The notes below the pieces were generated by a model, which saw only the letters and a program-made list of their open reading frames with translations, searched no databases and was not told the origin of the DNA. Of a DNA stretch of 64,000 nt, positions 39,209 through 49,335 are shown one piece after another. The DNA is taken from assembly GCA_001567255.1 (NCBI GenBank), contig LNBW01000022.1, positions 1-64,000 on the forward strand. The letters run 5' to 3'. Numbering within the stretch: position 1 is the stretch's first letter; the number at the start of each line of letters is the position of its first letter. The stretch is from Bacteroidetes bacterium OLB9. GTDB lineage: Bacteria > Bacteroidota > Bacteroidia > Chitinophagales > Saprospiraceae. The translations under genes were made by a program, and so were the position numbers.

Positions 39209-40127
39209 TTATTTCTTTTCAGGAGCTTCAAGCAACTGGAAGAATTGATCTAACTTAGGTAAGATGATAATCTCAGTTCTTCTGTTTTGAGCTCTACCTT
39301 TTGCATTGCTGTTAGAAGCGACAGGAGAATACTCACCTCTACCACCAGCAGTCATTCTTGAAGGATCTACTTTGTATTTTTTCTGAAGTGTCTTAACCAC
39401 GCTCAAAGCTCTTCTTGAACTCAAATCCCAGTTATCAGTAATACAATCACCAGTCATAGGTACATTATCAGTGTGACCTTCCACTAAGATGTTCATATCC
39501 TTATGGTCATTCAGGATTGAAGCAATTTTACCCAAAATACTCTGTGCTTTAGAATTTATTACTGCAGAAGCTGTACTAAATAACATATCATCAGATAGTG
39601 ATACATAAACTACTCCTCCTTTCACTTGGATAGAAACATCCTGATCATTGAAATCTTTAAGTGATCTCTTTAGGTTCAATGCAAGTGCTAAGTTCACAGA
39701 ATCTTTGTACTGCATAGTCTTAGTCAAGTCTTTAATGTATGCACTTTGTTGGCTGATAGCTTCAAGTGACTTCTTAATACTTTCAGCACCAGCCTTATTA
39801 ATTACTGAAGCGGCATTCAATTGATCCAATAAGCCCGCGTTGCTGTTCTTTAAAACCATAAGTTGATCCTCTGCTGATTTCAATTTCATATTTGCATTAG
39901 ATAAATCATCCATAGCATTCTTCAACTTTGCATTAGCATCAGCAAGTTCTTTTGTCAGTGTTGCAACTTGAGAAGTCAACATTTTTGTTCTTTTCTGTAC
40001 AATCATCAAGAAGCGCTTTGTTAGCTTCATACATTTCATTCAATTCATTGAATTTCTTTTTACTCACACAACTAGTAGCTAAACTCGCTACAACTAATAA
40101 AAATAACGTAACCTTAAAATATCGCAT
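39209..40127 (-). CDS. OmpA-family peptidoglycan-binding lipoprotein, frameshifted
   Basis: The signal peptide and lipobox (LATSC, Cys20) read from ATG 40127, then the frame fails; the coiled coil and OmpA domain read in another frame. Removing one base of the coding-strand A5 (plus-strand T5 at 39982-39986) gives CTEKNKMLTSQVATL and a 305-residue protein. Residues 35-130 form a heptad-rich helix; the C-terminal OmpA domain has GHTDNVPMTG, NWDLSSRRALSVV and NRRTEI, which bind diaminopimelate. It would tether the outer membrane to peptidoglycan. Confidence 0.82.
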
Positions 40128-40436
40128 TACTTAATAAATTTTGAATTTGTTTGAAAAAGTACGCAAAGAAAAGTATTTTATCCGTAAAAGACAAAACCCC
40201 ATAGCAAAAAAATGTAAAAGGTTAAGATATTAACATTAAATTTGAAATTACATGACAAATTACAAGGCAAATACCAAGATATTCAGACACTTTTTAGCTA
40301 GTGTATACCAAAAAACATCCATATAAATATTACATATTGATAAAATGAATGCAATGACCAACATGGAGGAATTTAGTTGCGTCAGTATGTTTCAATTTAT
40401 TTTTTTAATAATCATTCTATACTCACTTGATCTTCC
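40128..40436. other. Gene-free divergent region upstream of the S46 peptidase
   Basis: About 310 AT-rich bases between the OmpA-like lipoprotein gene and the S46 promoter element. No gene, RNA or repeat is visible. Confidence 0.4.
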
Positions 40437-40444
40437 TATATTTG
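40437..40444 (+). promoter_or_regulatory. Candidate -7 element for the S46 peptidase gene
   Basis: TATATTTG followed by GC, a good -7 match, 40 bases before the ATG. Confidence 0.45.
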
Positions 40445-40483
40445 CACGCATTAATTAATAATCTTTAAAATAATATTTTCATT

Positions 40484-42553
40484 ATGACGAGAATTCTCAG
40501 TGTTGTACTTTTTATGGTTGCCTTTACCACTTCTTCACTTATCGCTCAGAAAAAAGCGAGTGAGTATGATTTTGGTAAAATGTGGACATTTGAAAATCCA
40601 CCCAAAGAATGGCTAAAGGAAACTTACGGAATGGATGTGCAAGATGAATGGTTTGACTATGTCAGAAAATCTTCATTAAAATTTGCTTCATGGTGTAGTG
40701 CATCCTTTATTTCTCCCAATGGACTGATTATGACTAATCATCACTGTTCTCGAGACGTTGTGACAAGCCTTCAACGAGATGGTGAAAATTTTGATAAACA
40801 TGGATTTTACGCAGAGACCCTTGCTGATGAAAGAAGAGCTGAAGGCCTTTTTGTAGAGCAAATGATTAAAGATGAAGACATCACTAATTTAGTCAATCAG
40901 CGTACCAAAGGAGCTAAATCAGATGAAGAGTTGGTCCAAATGCGCGAAAAAGCTTTAGAAGATATAGAAGACATGTACAGAGAAAAGCCGGACTGGAAAG
41001 GCCTCCGAATTCAGACCGTCACCTTTTACAGTGGCGAAAAATTTTCAATCTACGGATTTAAAAAATACACTGACATCAGACTGGTTTGGATTCCAGAGTT
41101 AGACCTTGGATTTTTTGGAGGTGATCCTGACAACTTCACTTATCCACGTTACAATCTGGATGCTACACTATGGAGAGCTTACGACGAAGATGGTAATCCG
41201 CTGAATACCTCTGCTAACTATCTCAAATTTAACAAAGACGGTGCAAAAGAAGGAGAACCTGTATTTGTAGTAGGCAATCCGGGTAGAACCGAAAGATATA
41301 GAACAGTAGCTCAACTTTCTTATGACCGAGATTATCGGTATCCATTCGTTTATAAATTTCTCAAAAACAGAAATGATATGATGATGGAAACTTACAATAA
41401 AATGAAAGACGATCCCGCAAAGGAATATGAAGCTCAACAATTACTCAATCGAATTGCCAACATTGCCAATTCGATGAAAGTATATCAAGGTATCACCAAA
41501 GGGCTGAATGACCCAGAGCTTTTCGGCAGGAAAGTTGAAATGGAAAATTATATCCGATCCAAATCAAAAGGACTTATTTATTGGGATGAAATTAGTAAGA
41601 TTTATGAAGAACTATCACCAAACGGATGGGCATCTATTCATTTGTCACCAAGTCCATTCAGAGGTAATATATATACTGTAATGTTTGATCTTCAAAACTA
41701 TATAGATCTAGTCAAAGAAGGTGCGTCACAAGCACAGAAAGACAAACTCAAAAACACGATCCTTGAAAAATTAAAATCCATTAAGGATCAAGATCAGATA
41801 GACAATTTCAAACTATTCCTTCGTGAGGTGCATGAAGATATTTATCCGGGAGATATGACATTACAAAAAATTTTAGGAAAGAAAGATATTGATGAATATA
41901 CTTCATGGTTGCTGAAAAAGACATTGTTTACAGATGAAAAGAAAGTAAATAAGTTTTTTGAAAATGAAGAGAAAATGGATAAAAACGAGGATCCTTTGCT
42001 TACCGCAGGCAAGATATTTAAGGATCGCTACCAAATCGCAGCCGATTTGAATAAAAAATATAAATCTAGAATTAATACATTGGAGGGAAAAATTGCTGCA
42101 CAGGTATTTAAAGTGTATGGCGACAAACTTCCACCAGATGCCACATTCACATTAAGAATTTCTGATGGCGTAGTAAAAGGTTACAATTATAATGGTACGA
42201 TTGCCCCAATCAATACCACATATTTTGGCTTATATGACAGATATTATTCTCACAAAGGGCAATTTCCTTGGTCGTTGCCAGAGCAGTGGTTAAATCCGTC
42301 ATTAGATTTACTTAAGTCTCCGCTCAATATGGTATCAACCAATGATATCATCGGAGGGAACAGCGGAAGTCCCCTCATCAATAAAAATAAAGAAGCGGTA
42401 GGCTTAATTTTTGATGGAAATATCGAGTCTTTACCAGGCAACTTTATTTTTGATCCAGAATATAACCGTACCGTCAGCGTTCATGCCGGTGGAATATACG
42501 CCGCATTGAAGTATATATTTAAAGCCGATAGAATCGTTAAGGAAATAGAATAA
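40484..42553 (+). CDS. S46-family dipeptidyl-peptidase (DPP7/DPP11-like)
   Basis: Secreted serine peptidase of 689 residues with a 21-residue signal peptide (cut after IAQ). The chymotrypsin-like site has NHHC at 85-88 with the catalytic His, DPDNFTYPRYNLD with the Asp, and nucleophile Ser627 in GGNSGSP. It removes dipeptides from peptide N termini in the periplasm. The segment after VGLIFDG reads SVHAGGI; Gly in the place of the Arg that defines Asp/Glu-specific DPP11 suggests DPP7-like preference for hydrophobic residues. Single transcript with its own terminator. Confidence 0.88.
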   Translation: MTRILSVVLFMVAFTTSSLIAQKKASEYDFGKMWTFENPPKEWLKETYGMDVQDEWFDYVRKSSLKFASWCSASFISPNGLIMTNHHCSRDVVTSLQRDGENFDKHGFYAETLADERRAEGLFVEQMIKDEDITNLVNQRTKGAKSDEELVQMREKALEDIEDMYREKPDWKGLRIQTVTFYSGEKFSIYGFKKYTDIRLVWIPELDLGFFGGDPDNFTYPRYNLDATLWRAYDEDGNPLNTSANYLKFNKDGAKEGEPVFVVGNPGRTERYRTVAQLSYDRDYRYPFVYKFLKNRNDMMMETYNKMKDDPAKEYEAQQLLNRIANIANSMKVYQGITKGLNDPELFGRKVEMENYIRSKSKGLIYWDEISKIYEELSPNGWASIHLSPSPFRGNIYTVMFDLQNYIDLVKEGASQAQKDKLKNTILEKLKSIKDQDQIDNFKLFLREVHEDIYPGDMTLQKILGKKDIDEYTSWLLKKTLFTDEKKVNKFFENEEKMDKNEDPLLTAGKIFKDRYQIAADLNKKYKSRINTLEGKIAAQVFKVYGDKLPPDATFTLRISDGVVKGYNYNGTIAPINTTYFGLYDRYYSHKGQFPWSLPEQWLNPSLDLLKSPLNMVSTNDIIGGNSGSPLINKNKEAVGLIFDGNIESLPGNFIFDPEYNRTVSVHAGGIYAALKYIFKADRIVKEIE

Positions 42554-42580
42554 TCAAAATCCCTCTTTGATATAAATATA

Positions 42581-42618
42581 AAAAAGCAGTGTGAGTTTTA
42601 ACTTCACTGCTTTTTTTT
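42581..42618 (+). terminator. Intrinsic terminator after the S46 peptidase gene
   Basis: AAAAAGCAGTG and CACTGCTTTTT form an 11-bp stem with a 13-nt loop and a run of eight T. Confidence 0.92.
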
Positions 42619-42782
42619 AATTAAATCAATAGGTCATTCACCCTTGCATAAATACAAAACATAGGTAAAAGATAGAAAATCAAATTTCTGTCAACAAATA
42701 TCAGTGAATTCATGTTTAGCTATGCAGCCTATGAGTCAATCAAATGCCTCAATATTGTCCATTCATATTATAATTACAGATT

Positions 42783-44423
42783 GTGAGCCAACCAGTCACG
42801 TTTAACGAAGTAAATAAAGATAAAGTCAAGAATAGAAAAATATCGAGAATACCTTTCGATCAGATGCCTGCTTTATCGCATAAAGATGTCTTTTATCAAA
42901 CCAGATATAGTGACCTAGGCGAATTTATCAGTTTTGAGCCCACATTAGATGGACTGATGCAGGCAGTACAAACTAGGAAAAATTTTCCAGTGGATAGGCA
43001 GACCATGGTTGAAGTATTGACAGACCAATATCAGCAAACTGGACTTACTTCAGAACAACAAATACATATAAAAAAGCTAGCTTCAGAAAATACCTTTACT
43101 ATAGTTACCGCCCATCAACCGAGTTTGTTAGGCGGGCCAGGCTATTATTTTTATAAGATTTACTCCGCCATTCATCTAGCTAAGTTATTGCAAAAAGCTA
43201 TGCCGGACTGCCATTTTGTACCGGTTTTTATCAATGGTGCTGAAGATCACGATTTTGATGAAATCAAGTCGGTCCATCTCTTTGGTAAAACTGTGACTTG
43301 GAATAGTGAAAATAGTGGCCCTGTAGGTAGATTTCCATTAGACAACCTGACAGAAGCAGTACAAGAAATGACAACCATCTTAGGAAATTCTCCTAAAGCA
43401 ACCTATCTAACAAATGTATGGTCGGCCGCCCTTCAGGCTTCTTCTTCTTACAATGAGTTTGTTCATTATTGGGTCAATGATTTTTTCAAAGAATACGGTC
43501 TCATTGTCCTCAACATGGACGATGTTAGACTCAAAAAGAATTTCATTCCAGTCATGGAGCGTGAACTCGTCAATCAAATCAGCGAACCGCTAGTACAAGC
43601 GACGCAAGTTAAATTAGAGTCCTTTGATTTTAAACCGCAAGCACATGCCAGGCCCATTAATTTATTCTATATATCAGGTCAGTCACGCGAGCGCATCATC
43701 CATGAAGATAATCATTACCTAGTTAATAATACAGAATTACAGTTTGGTGAAGCTGAAATTATTGCAGAACTACACCGACATCCAGAGCGTTTTAGTCCTA
43801 ATGTGGTGATTCGTCCGCTGTATGAGGAGTTTACATTGCCTAATCTTGCATATATTGGTGGAGGCGGAGAACTGGCATATTGGTTAGAAAGGAAATCACA
43901 GTTTGAAGCATTCGATGTATTTTTTCCAGTACTTATCCGCCGTAATTCAGTGATGATTATTCCATCCAATTTGCAAAAATCAATGGAAAAATTACAACTT
44001 ACTGAGATGGATCTGTTGATGGATGAAGATCCGCTAATTGAAAAATTTCTACAACAGTCTGACAATCCAAACTTTGAGCTAAAAAAGGAGTCAAAAGAAA
44101 TTCTTGGTATTTTTCATACGATTGCAGAAAAAGCTAAATCCATCGATCCTACTCTAGAAGCAGCAGTGCTAGGAGAAGCTCAAAAAACACTAAAATCCGT
44201 AGAAAACATAGAAACTCGGCTTAAACGCAGCCTGAAACAAAAAGAAGAAGTTCAAATCAATCAATTGAGGAACTTAAAAGCAAAATTGTTTCCTAATAAT
44301 GGTTTGCAAGAACGAGCAGAAAGTTTCCTACAATTCTGGATAAGAGAAGATGATGAATTTGATCACTTTATGATTGATCAGCTCAATCCACTTGAAAAGT
44401 CATTCCTTTTTATATACTTATGA
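42783..44423 (+). CDS. bshC: Putative cysteine ligase BshC (bacillithiol synthesis)
   Basis: 546 residues with the BshC core: TAHQPSLLGGPGYYFYKI near 110-130, FINGAEDHDFDEI, FPVLIRRNSVMII and the C-terminal coiled coil. It adds Cys to GlcN-malate, the last step of bacillithiol synthesis. bshA and bshB are not in the window. The start is GTG at 42783, since no ATG exists in frame nearby. Confidence 0.93.
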   Translation: MSQPVTFNEVNKDKVKNRKISRIPFDQMPALSHKDVFYQTRYSDLGEFISFEPTLDGLMQAVQTRKNFPVDRQTMVEVLTDQYQQTGLTSEQQIHIKKLASENTFTIVTAHQPSLLGGPGYYFYKIYSAIHLAKLLQKAMPDCHFVPVFINGAEDHDFDEIKSVHLFGKTVTWNSENSGPVGRFPLDNLTEAVQEMTTILGNSPKATYLTNVWSAALQASSSYNEFVHYWVNDFFKEYGLIVLNMDDVRLKKNFIPVMERELVNQISEPLVQATQVKLESFDFKPQAHARPINLFYISGQSRERIIHEDNHYLVNNTELQFGEAEIIAELHRHPERFSPNVVIRPLYEEFTLPNLAYIGGGGELAYWLERKSQFEAFDVFFPVLIRRNSVMIIPSNLQKSMEKLQLTEMDLLMDEDPLIEKFLQQSDNPNFELKKESKEILGIFHTIAEKAKSIDPTLEAAVLGEAQKTLKSVENIETRLKRSLKQKEEVQINQLRNLKAKLFPNNGLQERAESFLQFWIREDDEFDHFMIDQLNPLEKSFLFIYL

Positions 44424-44428
44424 AAAAA

Positions 44429-44452
44429 GCCTGCATCCCAGCGGACACAGGC
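44429..44452 (-). terminator. Terminator-like hairpin after ftsK
   Basis: Minus-strand GCCTG and CAGGC arms (44448-44452 and 44429-44433) with an inner GGA/TCC helix and a T6 run on the left side, between ftsK and the end of bshC. Confidence 0.65.
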
Positions 44453-44482
44453 CTGGTCTTAAAATATTAATTTTTAAAAGGC

Positions 44483-46969
44483 TTATCCTCTATTCTTCAG
44501 AGAATCAAGGAATGTATTCAATTCATCTATTGAATAAATCAGTACTTCTCTTGGTTTTGACCCTTGTGCAGGGCCGACAATGCCCAATTGCTCCATTTGA
44601 TCCATAATGCGTCCTGCTCTATTATAACCTAATTGCAGTTTACGTTGAATCAAAGAAGTAGATCCATGTTGATTTGATACGATCAATCGAGCAGCTTCAT
44701 CAAAATTTTCATCCAGATCAGACAATTTAATATCAGTACTACCTACATTACCTTCTTCTCCCACATATTCAGGAAGATAGAAAGGTTCAGGATATCCTTG
44801 CTGATTAGAAATATGGTCAATCACTTTCTCAACTTCAGGCGTATCTACAAAAGCACATTGCAGACGTACATTATTGCTACCGATCGATAAGAGCATATCA
44901 CCTGCACCAATCAATTGATCAGCACCTCCAGCATCAAGAATAGTCCGTGAGTCAACTTTAGAAGTCACCTTAAAAGCCAATCTAGCAGGGAAATTAGCCT
45001 TGATGATACCTGTAATGATATTCACTGAAGGTCTTTGAGTTGCAATGATCAAGTGTATGCCTATGGCACGAGCTAGCTGGGCAAGACGTGCAATCGGCAT
45101 CTCCACTTCCTTACCGGCAGTCATAATCAGATCAGCAAACTCATCAATAACCAACACGATATAAGGTAAAAACTTGTGCCCTTCTTTCGGACTAAGCCTC
45201 CTTTCCGTAAACTTTTCATTATACTCACTTATATTTCTCACTCTAGCCTTCTTCAACAGATCATAACGACTATCCATCTCAATACAAAGTGAATTTAAAG
45301 TATTAATCACCTTGCTAGTTTCAGTAATAATCGGTTCGTCTTGATCAGGTAAGAATGCAAGAAAATGTTGGTCTAGGTTGCTGTATGGAAAAAGCTCCAC
45401 TTTTTTAGGATCAATCAACACCAGTTTCACCTGAGAAGGGTGCTTTTTGTATAGAATAGACATCAGAATTGCATTGATACCTACAGATTTACCTTGTCCT
45501 GTAGCACCAGCTACAAGAAGGTGAGGCATCTTAGCCAGATCGGCTACGAAGACTTCATTAGATATCGTCTTGCCAAGTGCAATCGGCAATGCCATCTTAG
45601 ATTGAGTGAATTTATCTGAATTAAGCACCTCTTTGAGTGAAACGATTTGCTTTTTCTTATTCGGTACCTCAATACCGATAGTTCCTTTGCCAGGGATCGG
45701 TGCTATAATTCTGATACCTAGAGCAGACAAACTGAGCGCAATATCATCTTCTAGGTTCTTAATCTTTGAAATTTTAACGCCCGGAGCAGGAACGATTTCA
45801 TACAGTGTCACTGTAGGTCCGATGGTAGCACGTATCTTTGTAATTTCGATTTTGTAATTGAGCAAGGTAGCAATAATCTGATCCTTATTAGCCTCTAGCT
45901 CTGCCCTATCTACTTCCACCTTTTGATCTGCATATTCTAGTAAAAGATCAGTGGTTGGCATTGTGTAGCGAGATAAATCCAAACGTGGGTCATATGGCTC
46001 CAACTCATCATCAAGTTTAACCGCTTCAATCTCTGTTTCAGGTACTACCGGAATCTTTCCCAGGCCAACTACTTCTTCTTCGACAGGTTGATCCTTTGTA
46101 TTTTCAAAGTCCAGTTCTAGATCATGACTGGGAGTAGAATTATTTGTAGCAGGTGTACCCATATCAAACTCTAGTTCATTACTACATTCATCATCATCTG
46201 TACTGCTATTTCCACCTGTTGTTTCGGTATTTTTCTTGTTATTTTTTAAAGAATCGAGAAATAACTTTTCAATATCATCTTCTAAAGATGTAACCTCCTC
46301 TTTATAAGATTTAGGCTTTAATTCTGAATCTTCAATCCCCTTAAAAAAGTCAAGTGAAGGCATATGAATACCAGCTAGTGGATTTGTGAAGGTCAAGTTT
46401 TCAAAACTCATATTAAATCTCCATACTATATAGCCTCCTAATGTAAAGAGTAGCAAAAAAAACAGCCCTATCTGACCAAGGAAGTTAGATAGCCAAAACA
46501 CTGTGCTTTCGCCAAAGGCGCCACCCCAAGTAAATTCAGATTTTCTGAATAAAAACTCAAGTAAAAGCGAGAAAAATGCCATTATCACAAAGGAATTGCG
46601 GGCAAAAATCAAAAATGGCCTCAAAGGCTTCTTTCTCAGTAAATCAAAACCAAGGCGAAGCATCAATACAACCACAATCATAGATGGAAATCCAAATCCC
46701 CAGTAGAAAAACATATTGGAAAGAATGGCACCTAGTCTGCCCAGCCAGTTTTGTACGCTCAAATCTCCTTGCAGCAGCATTCCCCAAGAAAATTTAAGTA
46801 CTTTATCCTGGTCCAGTTTCCATGTATATAAATAGGAGACGAAAGCAATAGCTAGATAAATTCCCGCTAAAATCAATACTACACCCAGTAGTTTTGGCAA
46901 TCTTTCATCTTGCCAGTTAATACGGAATCTACTGGAATTTTGTTTCGGTTTTTGTTTTTTTGTTGACAT
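44483..46969 (-). CDS. ftsK: DNA translocase FtsK/SpoIIIE
   Basis: 828-residue septal DNA pump. Four N-terminal helices (about 28-200), an acidic Ser/Asn-rich linker of about 130 residues, the alpha/beta motor with Walker A GATGQGKS near 490 and IVLVIDEFADL, and the C-terminal gamma winged helix (about 755-815, QRKLQLGYNRAGRIMDQME) that reads KOPS-type sequences. The reverse -7 element CAAAGATA at 47166-47173 would leave a leader of about 190 bases. Confidence 0.95.
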   Translation of the reverse strand: MSTKKQKPKQNSSRFRINWQDERLPKLLGVVLILAGIYLAIAFVSYLYTWKLDQDKVLKFSWGMLLQGDLSVQNWLGRLGAILSNMFFYWGFGFPSMIVVVLMLRLGFDLLRKKPLRPFLIFARNSFVIMAFFSLLLEFLFRKSEFTWGGAFGESTVFWLSNFLGQIGLFFLLLFTLGGYIVWRFNMSFENLTFTNPLAGIHMPSLDFFKGIEDSELKPKSYKEEVTSLEDDIEKLFLDSLKNNKKNTETTGGNSSTDDDECSNELEFDMGTPATNNSTPSHDLELDFENTKDQPVEEEVVGLGKIPVVPETEIEAVKLDDELEPYDPRLDLSRYTMPTTDLLLEYADQKVEVDRAELEANKDQIIATLLNYKIEITKIRATIGPTVTLYEIVPAPGVKISKIKNLEDDIALSLSALGIRIIAPIPGKGTIGIEVPNKKKQIVSLKEVLNSDKFTQSKMALPIALGKTISNEVFVADLAKMPHLLVAGATGQGKSVGINAILMSILYKKHPSQVKLVLIDPKKVELFPYSNLDQHFLAFLPDQDEPIITETSKVINTLNSLCIEMDSRYDLLKKARVRNISEYNEKFTERRLSPKEGHKFLPYIVLVIDEFADLIMTAGKEVEMPIARLAQLARAIGIHLIIATQRPSVNIITGIIKANFPARLAFKVTSKVDSRTILDAGGADQLIGAGDMLLSIGSNNVRLQCAFVDTPEVEKVIDHISNQQGYPEPFYLPEYVGEEGNVGSTDIKLSDLDENFDEAARLIVSNQHGSTSLIQRKLQLGYNRAGRIMDQMEQLGIVGPAQGSKPREVLIYSIDELNTFLDSLKNRG

Positions 46970-47346
46970 ACGAATGCAAATAAATCGGTTTTTTACTTAA
47001 ATACTCATGGTCCAAACTCATTAAAATCGATCTATATAGTCCTGACAACTCAGCTTACATTTAGGAATACAATTATTACCGAAGTTGTATCCTGAATACG
47101 TTTTGGGGTCGTTGTAAGTGTTAAAGTGTCAAAGTATTGCTATAAAAAGATTTTAAATTGTTTGGCAAAGATATAAACATCTCATTCATATTAAAAATAA
47201 ATTTAATATATTTTTCACATAATTTCAAATAAATACATCACTTAATTAATAATGTAATATTTAATTGGTTGAAATTCTATAAATTAAAATTATTCTAAAG
47301 AACACGGTGAATAGACATTTTTTTTTCTGTAAAGATTATAATTGAT
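46970..47346. other. Divergent intergenic region, ftsK / saccharopine dehydrogenase-like
   Basis: About 380 AT-rich bases. It holds a minus-strand -7 match (TATCTTTG, 47166-47173) for ftsK, and the plus-strand element follows at 47347. Nothing else is supported. Confidence 0.45.
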
Positions 47347-47354
47347 TATATTTG
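47347..47354 (+). promoter_or_regulatory. Candidate -7 element for the saccharopine dehydrogenase-like gene
   Basis: TATATTTG followed by GC, 47 bases before the ATG at 47401. No exact TTTG at the -33 position. Confidence 0.45.
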
Positions 47355-47400
47355 CATCCCAATTTAAAAATAGAGTATAAACAACCAGTTACAAAGAATT

Positions 47401-48537
47401 ATGGAAGCCAGTATATTTATAGCAGGAAGTGGAGGTATCGGGCAGGCAGCCGGATTAATACTAGCAGAATCTGAAGTGATCAAGGCAAAAATATATTATG
47501 GTGACATTTCACAAGAAGCATTAGACAGAACCTTAAATTTTGTAAAGTCCGGAGCTACTCGAGCGTCAGAAGTCAACGGTATTTTGATGCCTCTTGAAGG
47601 TAGCAATAGTGACATGGATAACATACTGGCTTCATGTGATATTATCCTGGATTGTTTGCCAGGAAGTCAGGCACCACGCATGGCAGGCCTTGCAAAAAAA
47701 CACCATTGTCATTATGCTAATTTAACTGAATACGTTCAGGAGACCAAAGAGATCATGGAGTTGTCAAAAGATGCAGACACTGGTTTTGTGCTGCAAACTG
47801 GTCTAGCTCCAGGATTTATCAATATACTAGCACACCAGCTCTATCTTGAATTCAGCAATGAATACCAGGTGGAAATGGCTGATAAAATGCAGATGAAAGT
47901 AGGTGCTATCAGCCGCCATGCACCTGCGCCACATTTTTATGCTTTCACCTGGAGCCCAATCGGTGTAGCCACTGAATATATGAAAGATGCAGAAGTAGTA
48001 CAAAACTTTCAAAAAGTATCGGTTCCTGCACTCTCCGGATTGGAGCGTATTATTATAGATGGTCAAGTATATGAAGACAACTATACATCCGGTGGAGCAG
48101 CTGATTTACCTGACTATTTTGCAGGAAAAATAAAGGATCTTAATTATAAGACACTGCGATTTCCGGGCCATTACCAGTGGGTAAAAGAAACCATCGCCAA
48201 TATTAATGATAGCGATAACAAAATCAAGGTACTGGAGCAAACCATGCTCAACAATATAGCGCGTGTGGAAGATGATATCGTGATTGTATATGCATCTGTT
48301 GAAGGTAAAGACAAAAATGGTGTATTACACAGAAAGGAGAGGTCTTATAAAATAGCACCATCAAAAGTTGGGCATCATCAGTTGAGAGCCATTCAAACGA
48401 CGACGGCTGCTCCACTTTGCGAGGTCGCTTATATTTTACTTTCCGGAAAGTATAGCGGAACCGTTTTACAAAGTCAGATTGAACCTAAAGCATTTTTAAA
48501 CGGACCTTTTGTAAGTGCCATTTATGGCAAATATTAA
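47401..48537 (+). CDS. Saccharopine dehydrogenase family oxidoreductase
   Basis: 378 residues with a Rossmann nucleotide-binding motif AGSGGIGQ at 8-15, and NLTEYVQE plus GLAPGFINILAHQL, typical of the saccharopine reductase-like (Lys9-type) family. It may act in lysine metabolism or on a carboxynorspermidine-like substrate; sequence does not decide. It stands alone between two intergenic regions. Confidence 0.75.
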   Translation: MEASIFIAGSGGIGQAAGLILAESEVIKAKIYYGDISQEALDRTLNFVKSGATRASEVNGILMPLEGSNSDMDNILASCDIILDCLPGSQAPRMAGLAKKHHCHYANLTEYVQETKEIMELSKDADTGFVLQTGLAPGFINILAHQLYLEFSNEYQVEMADKMQMKVGAISRHAPAPHFYAFTWSPIGVATEYMKDAEVVQNFQKVSVPALSGLERIIIDGQVYEDNYTSGGAADLPDYFAGKIKDLNYKTLRFPGHYQWVKETIANINDSDNKIKVLEQTMLNNIARVEDDIVIVYASVEGKDKNGVLHRKERSYKIAPSKVGHHQLRAIQTTTAAPLCEVAYILLSGKYSGTVLQSQIEPKAFLNGPFVSAIYGKY

Positions 48538-48690
48538 TAATCGAGCCGAAGCTATTCAGAACGGCAGGACATGCAATTATAGAACTGACTATAATAGGTC
48601 AATACCTTATAATAGTAGATTAGCCTTGAATGGATTTAAAATCAGATTTTTATTTCGAAGATATTCCTTCATGTGATGTGGCTACAAATA

Positions 48691-48721
48691 TTGTAAAGTC
48701 CAAAATATATTACTATTTTTG
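48691..48721 (+). promoter_or_regulatory. Promoter of the DUF151-pdxJ pair
   Basis: TTG (48691-48693), a 20-base spacer and TATTTTTG (48714-48721), 23 bases before the ATG. Confidence 0.6.
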
Positions 48722-48744
48722 CAGTTTGAATTTATGGTAAGTTA

Positions 48745-49329
48745 ATGGAGAAAATAAGATTAGATATTATGGCATTATCACATAGTGTGACACAGTCGCA
48801 TAATTATGCTGTAGTATTAGGCGAAGAAAACGGAAAAAGAAGGCTACCTATCGTGATAGGAGGTTTTGAAGCGCAAGCTATTGCTGTTGCATTAGAAAAC
48901 ATGACTCCCAATCGACCGCTTTCTCATGATTTGTTTAAAAATACAATGGATGCTTTTGAGATCAATCTTAAAGAAGTCATCATCAACAACTTACTTGACG
49001 GTATATTTTATGCACAACTGATCTGCGAGCAGTTTGGTAATGTAATCCAGATCGATGCGCGCACCTCAGATGCCATATCGATGGCAGTTCGATTTGACTG
49101 CCCTATATACACTTACGAATTTATCCTTGAGAGTGCCGGTGTCATTCTTGACGAAGATGCCGAAAAAGAAGTAAAAACTGAACCCGCGAGATCGAAAGCC
49201 AAATCCATCGAGGATCTGAGCATTTCTAGCCTTGAAAAAATGCTAGAAGAAGCGCTTGCAAAAGAAGACTACGAGAAAGCCGCTCAGCTGCGAGATATCA
49301 TCAATCATAAAAAATCAAGCAATTCATAG
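48745..49329 (+). CDS. DUF151 bifunctional nuclease-like protein with UVR motif
   Basis: 194 residues. The N-terminal DUF151 domain (about 1-135) has LPIVIGGFEAQAIA and ARTSDAISMAVRF, as in plant and bacterial 'bifunctional nuclease' proteins. A charged linker follows, then a UvrB/UvrC-type helical motif (EKMLEEALAKEDYEKAAQLR) at the C terminus. That motif usually mediates protein-protein contacts. pdxJ starts 6 bases after the stop. Confidence 0.8.
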   Translation: MEKIRLDIMALSHSVTQSHNYAVVLGEENGKRRLPIVIGGFEAQAIAVALENMTPNRPLSHDLFKNTMDAFEINLKEVIINNLLDGIFYAQLICEQFGNVIQIDARTSDAISMAVRFDCPIYTYEFILESAGVILDEDAEKEVKTEPARSKAKSIEDLSISSLEKMLEEALAKEDYEKAAQLRDIINHKKSSNS

Positions 49330-49335
49330 CAGACG

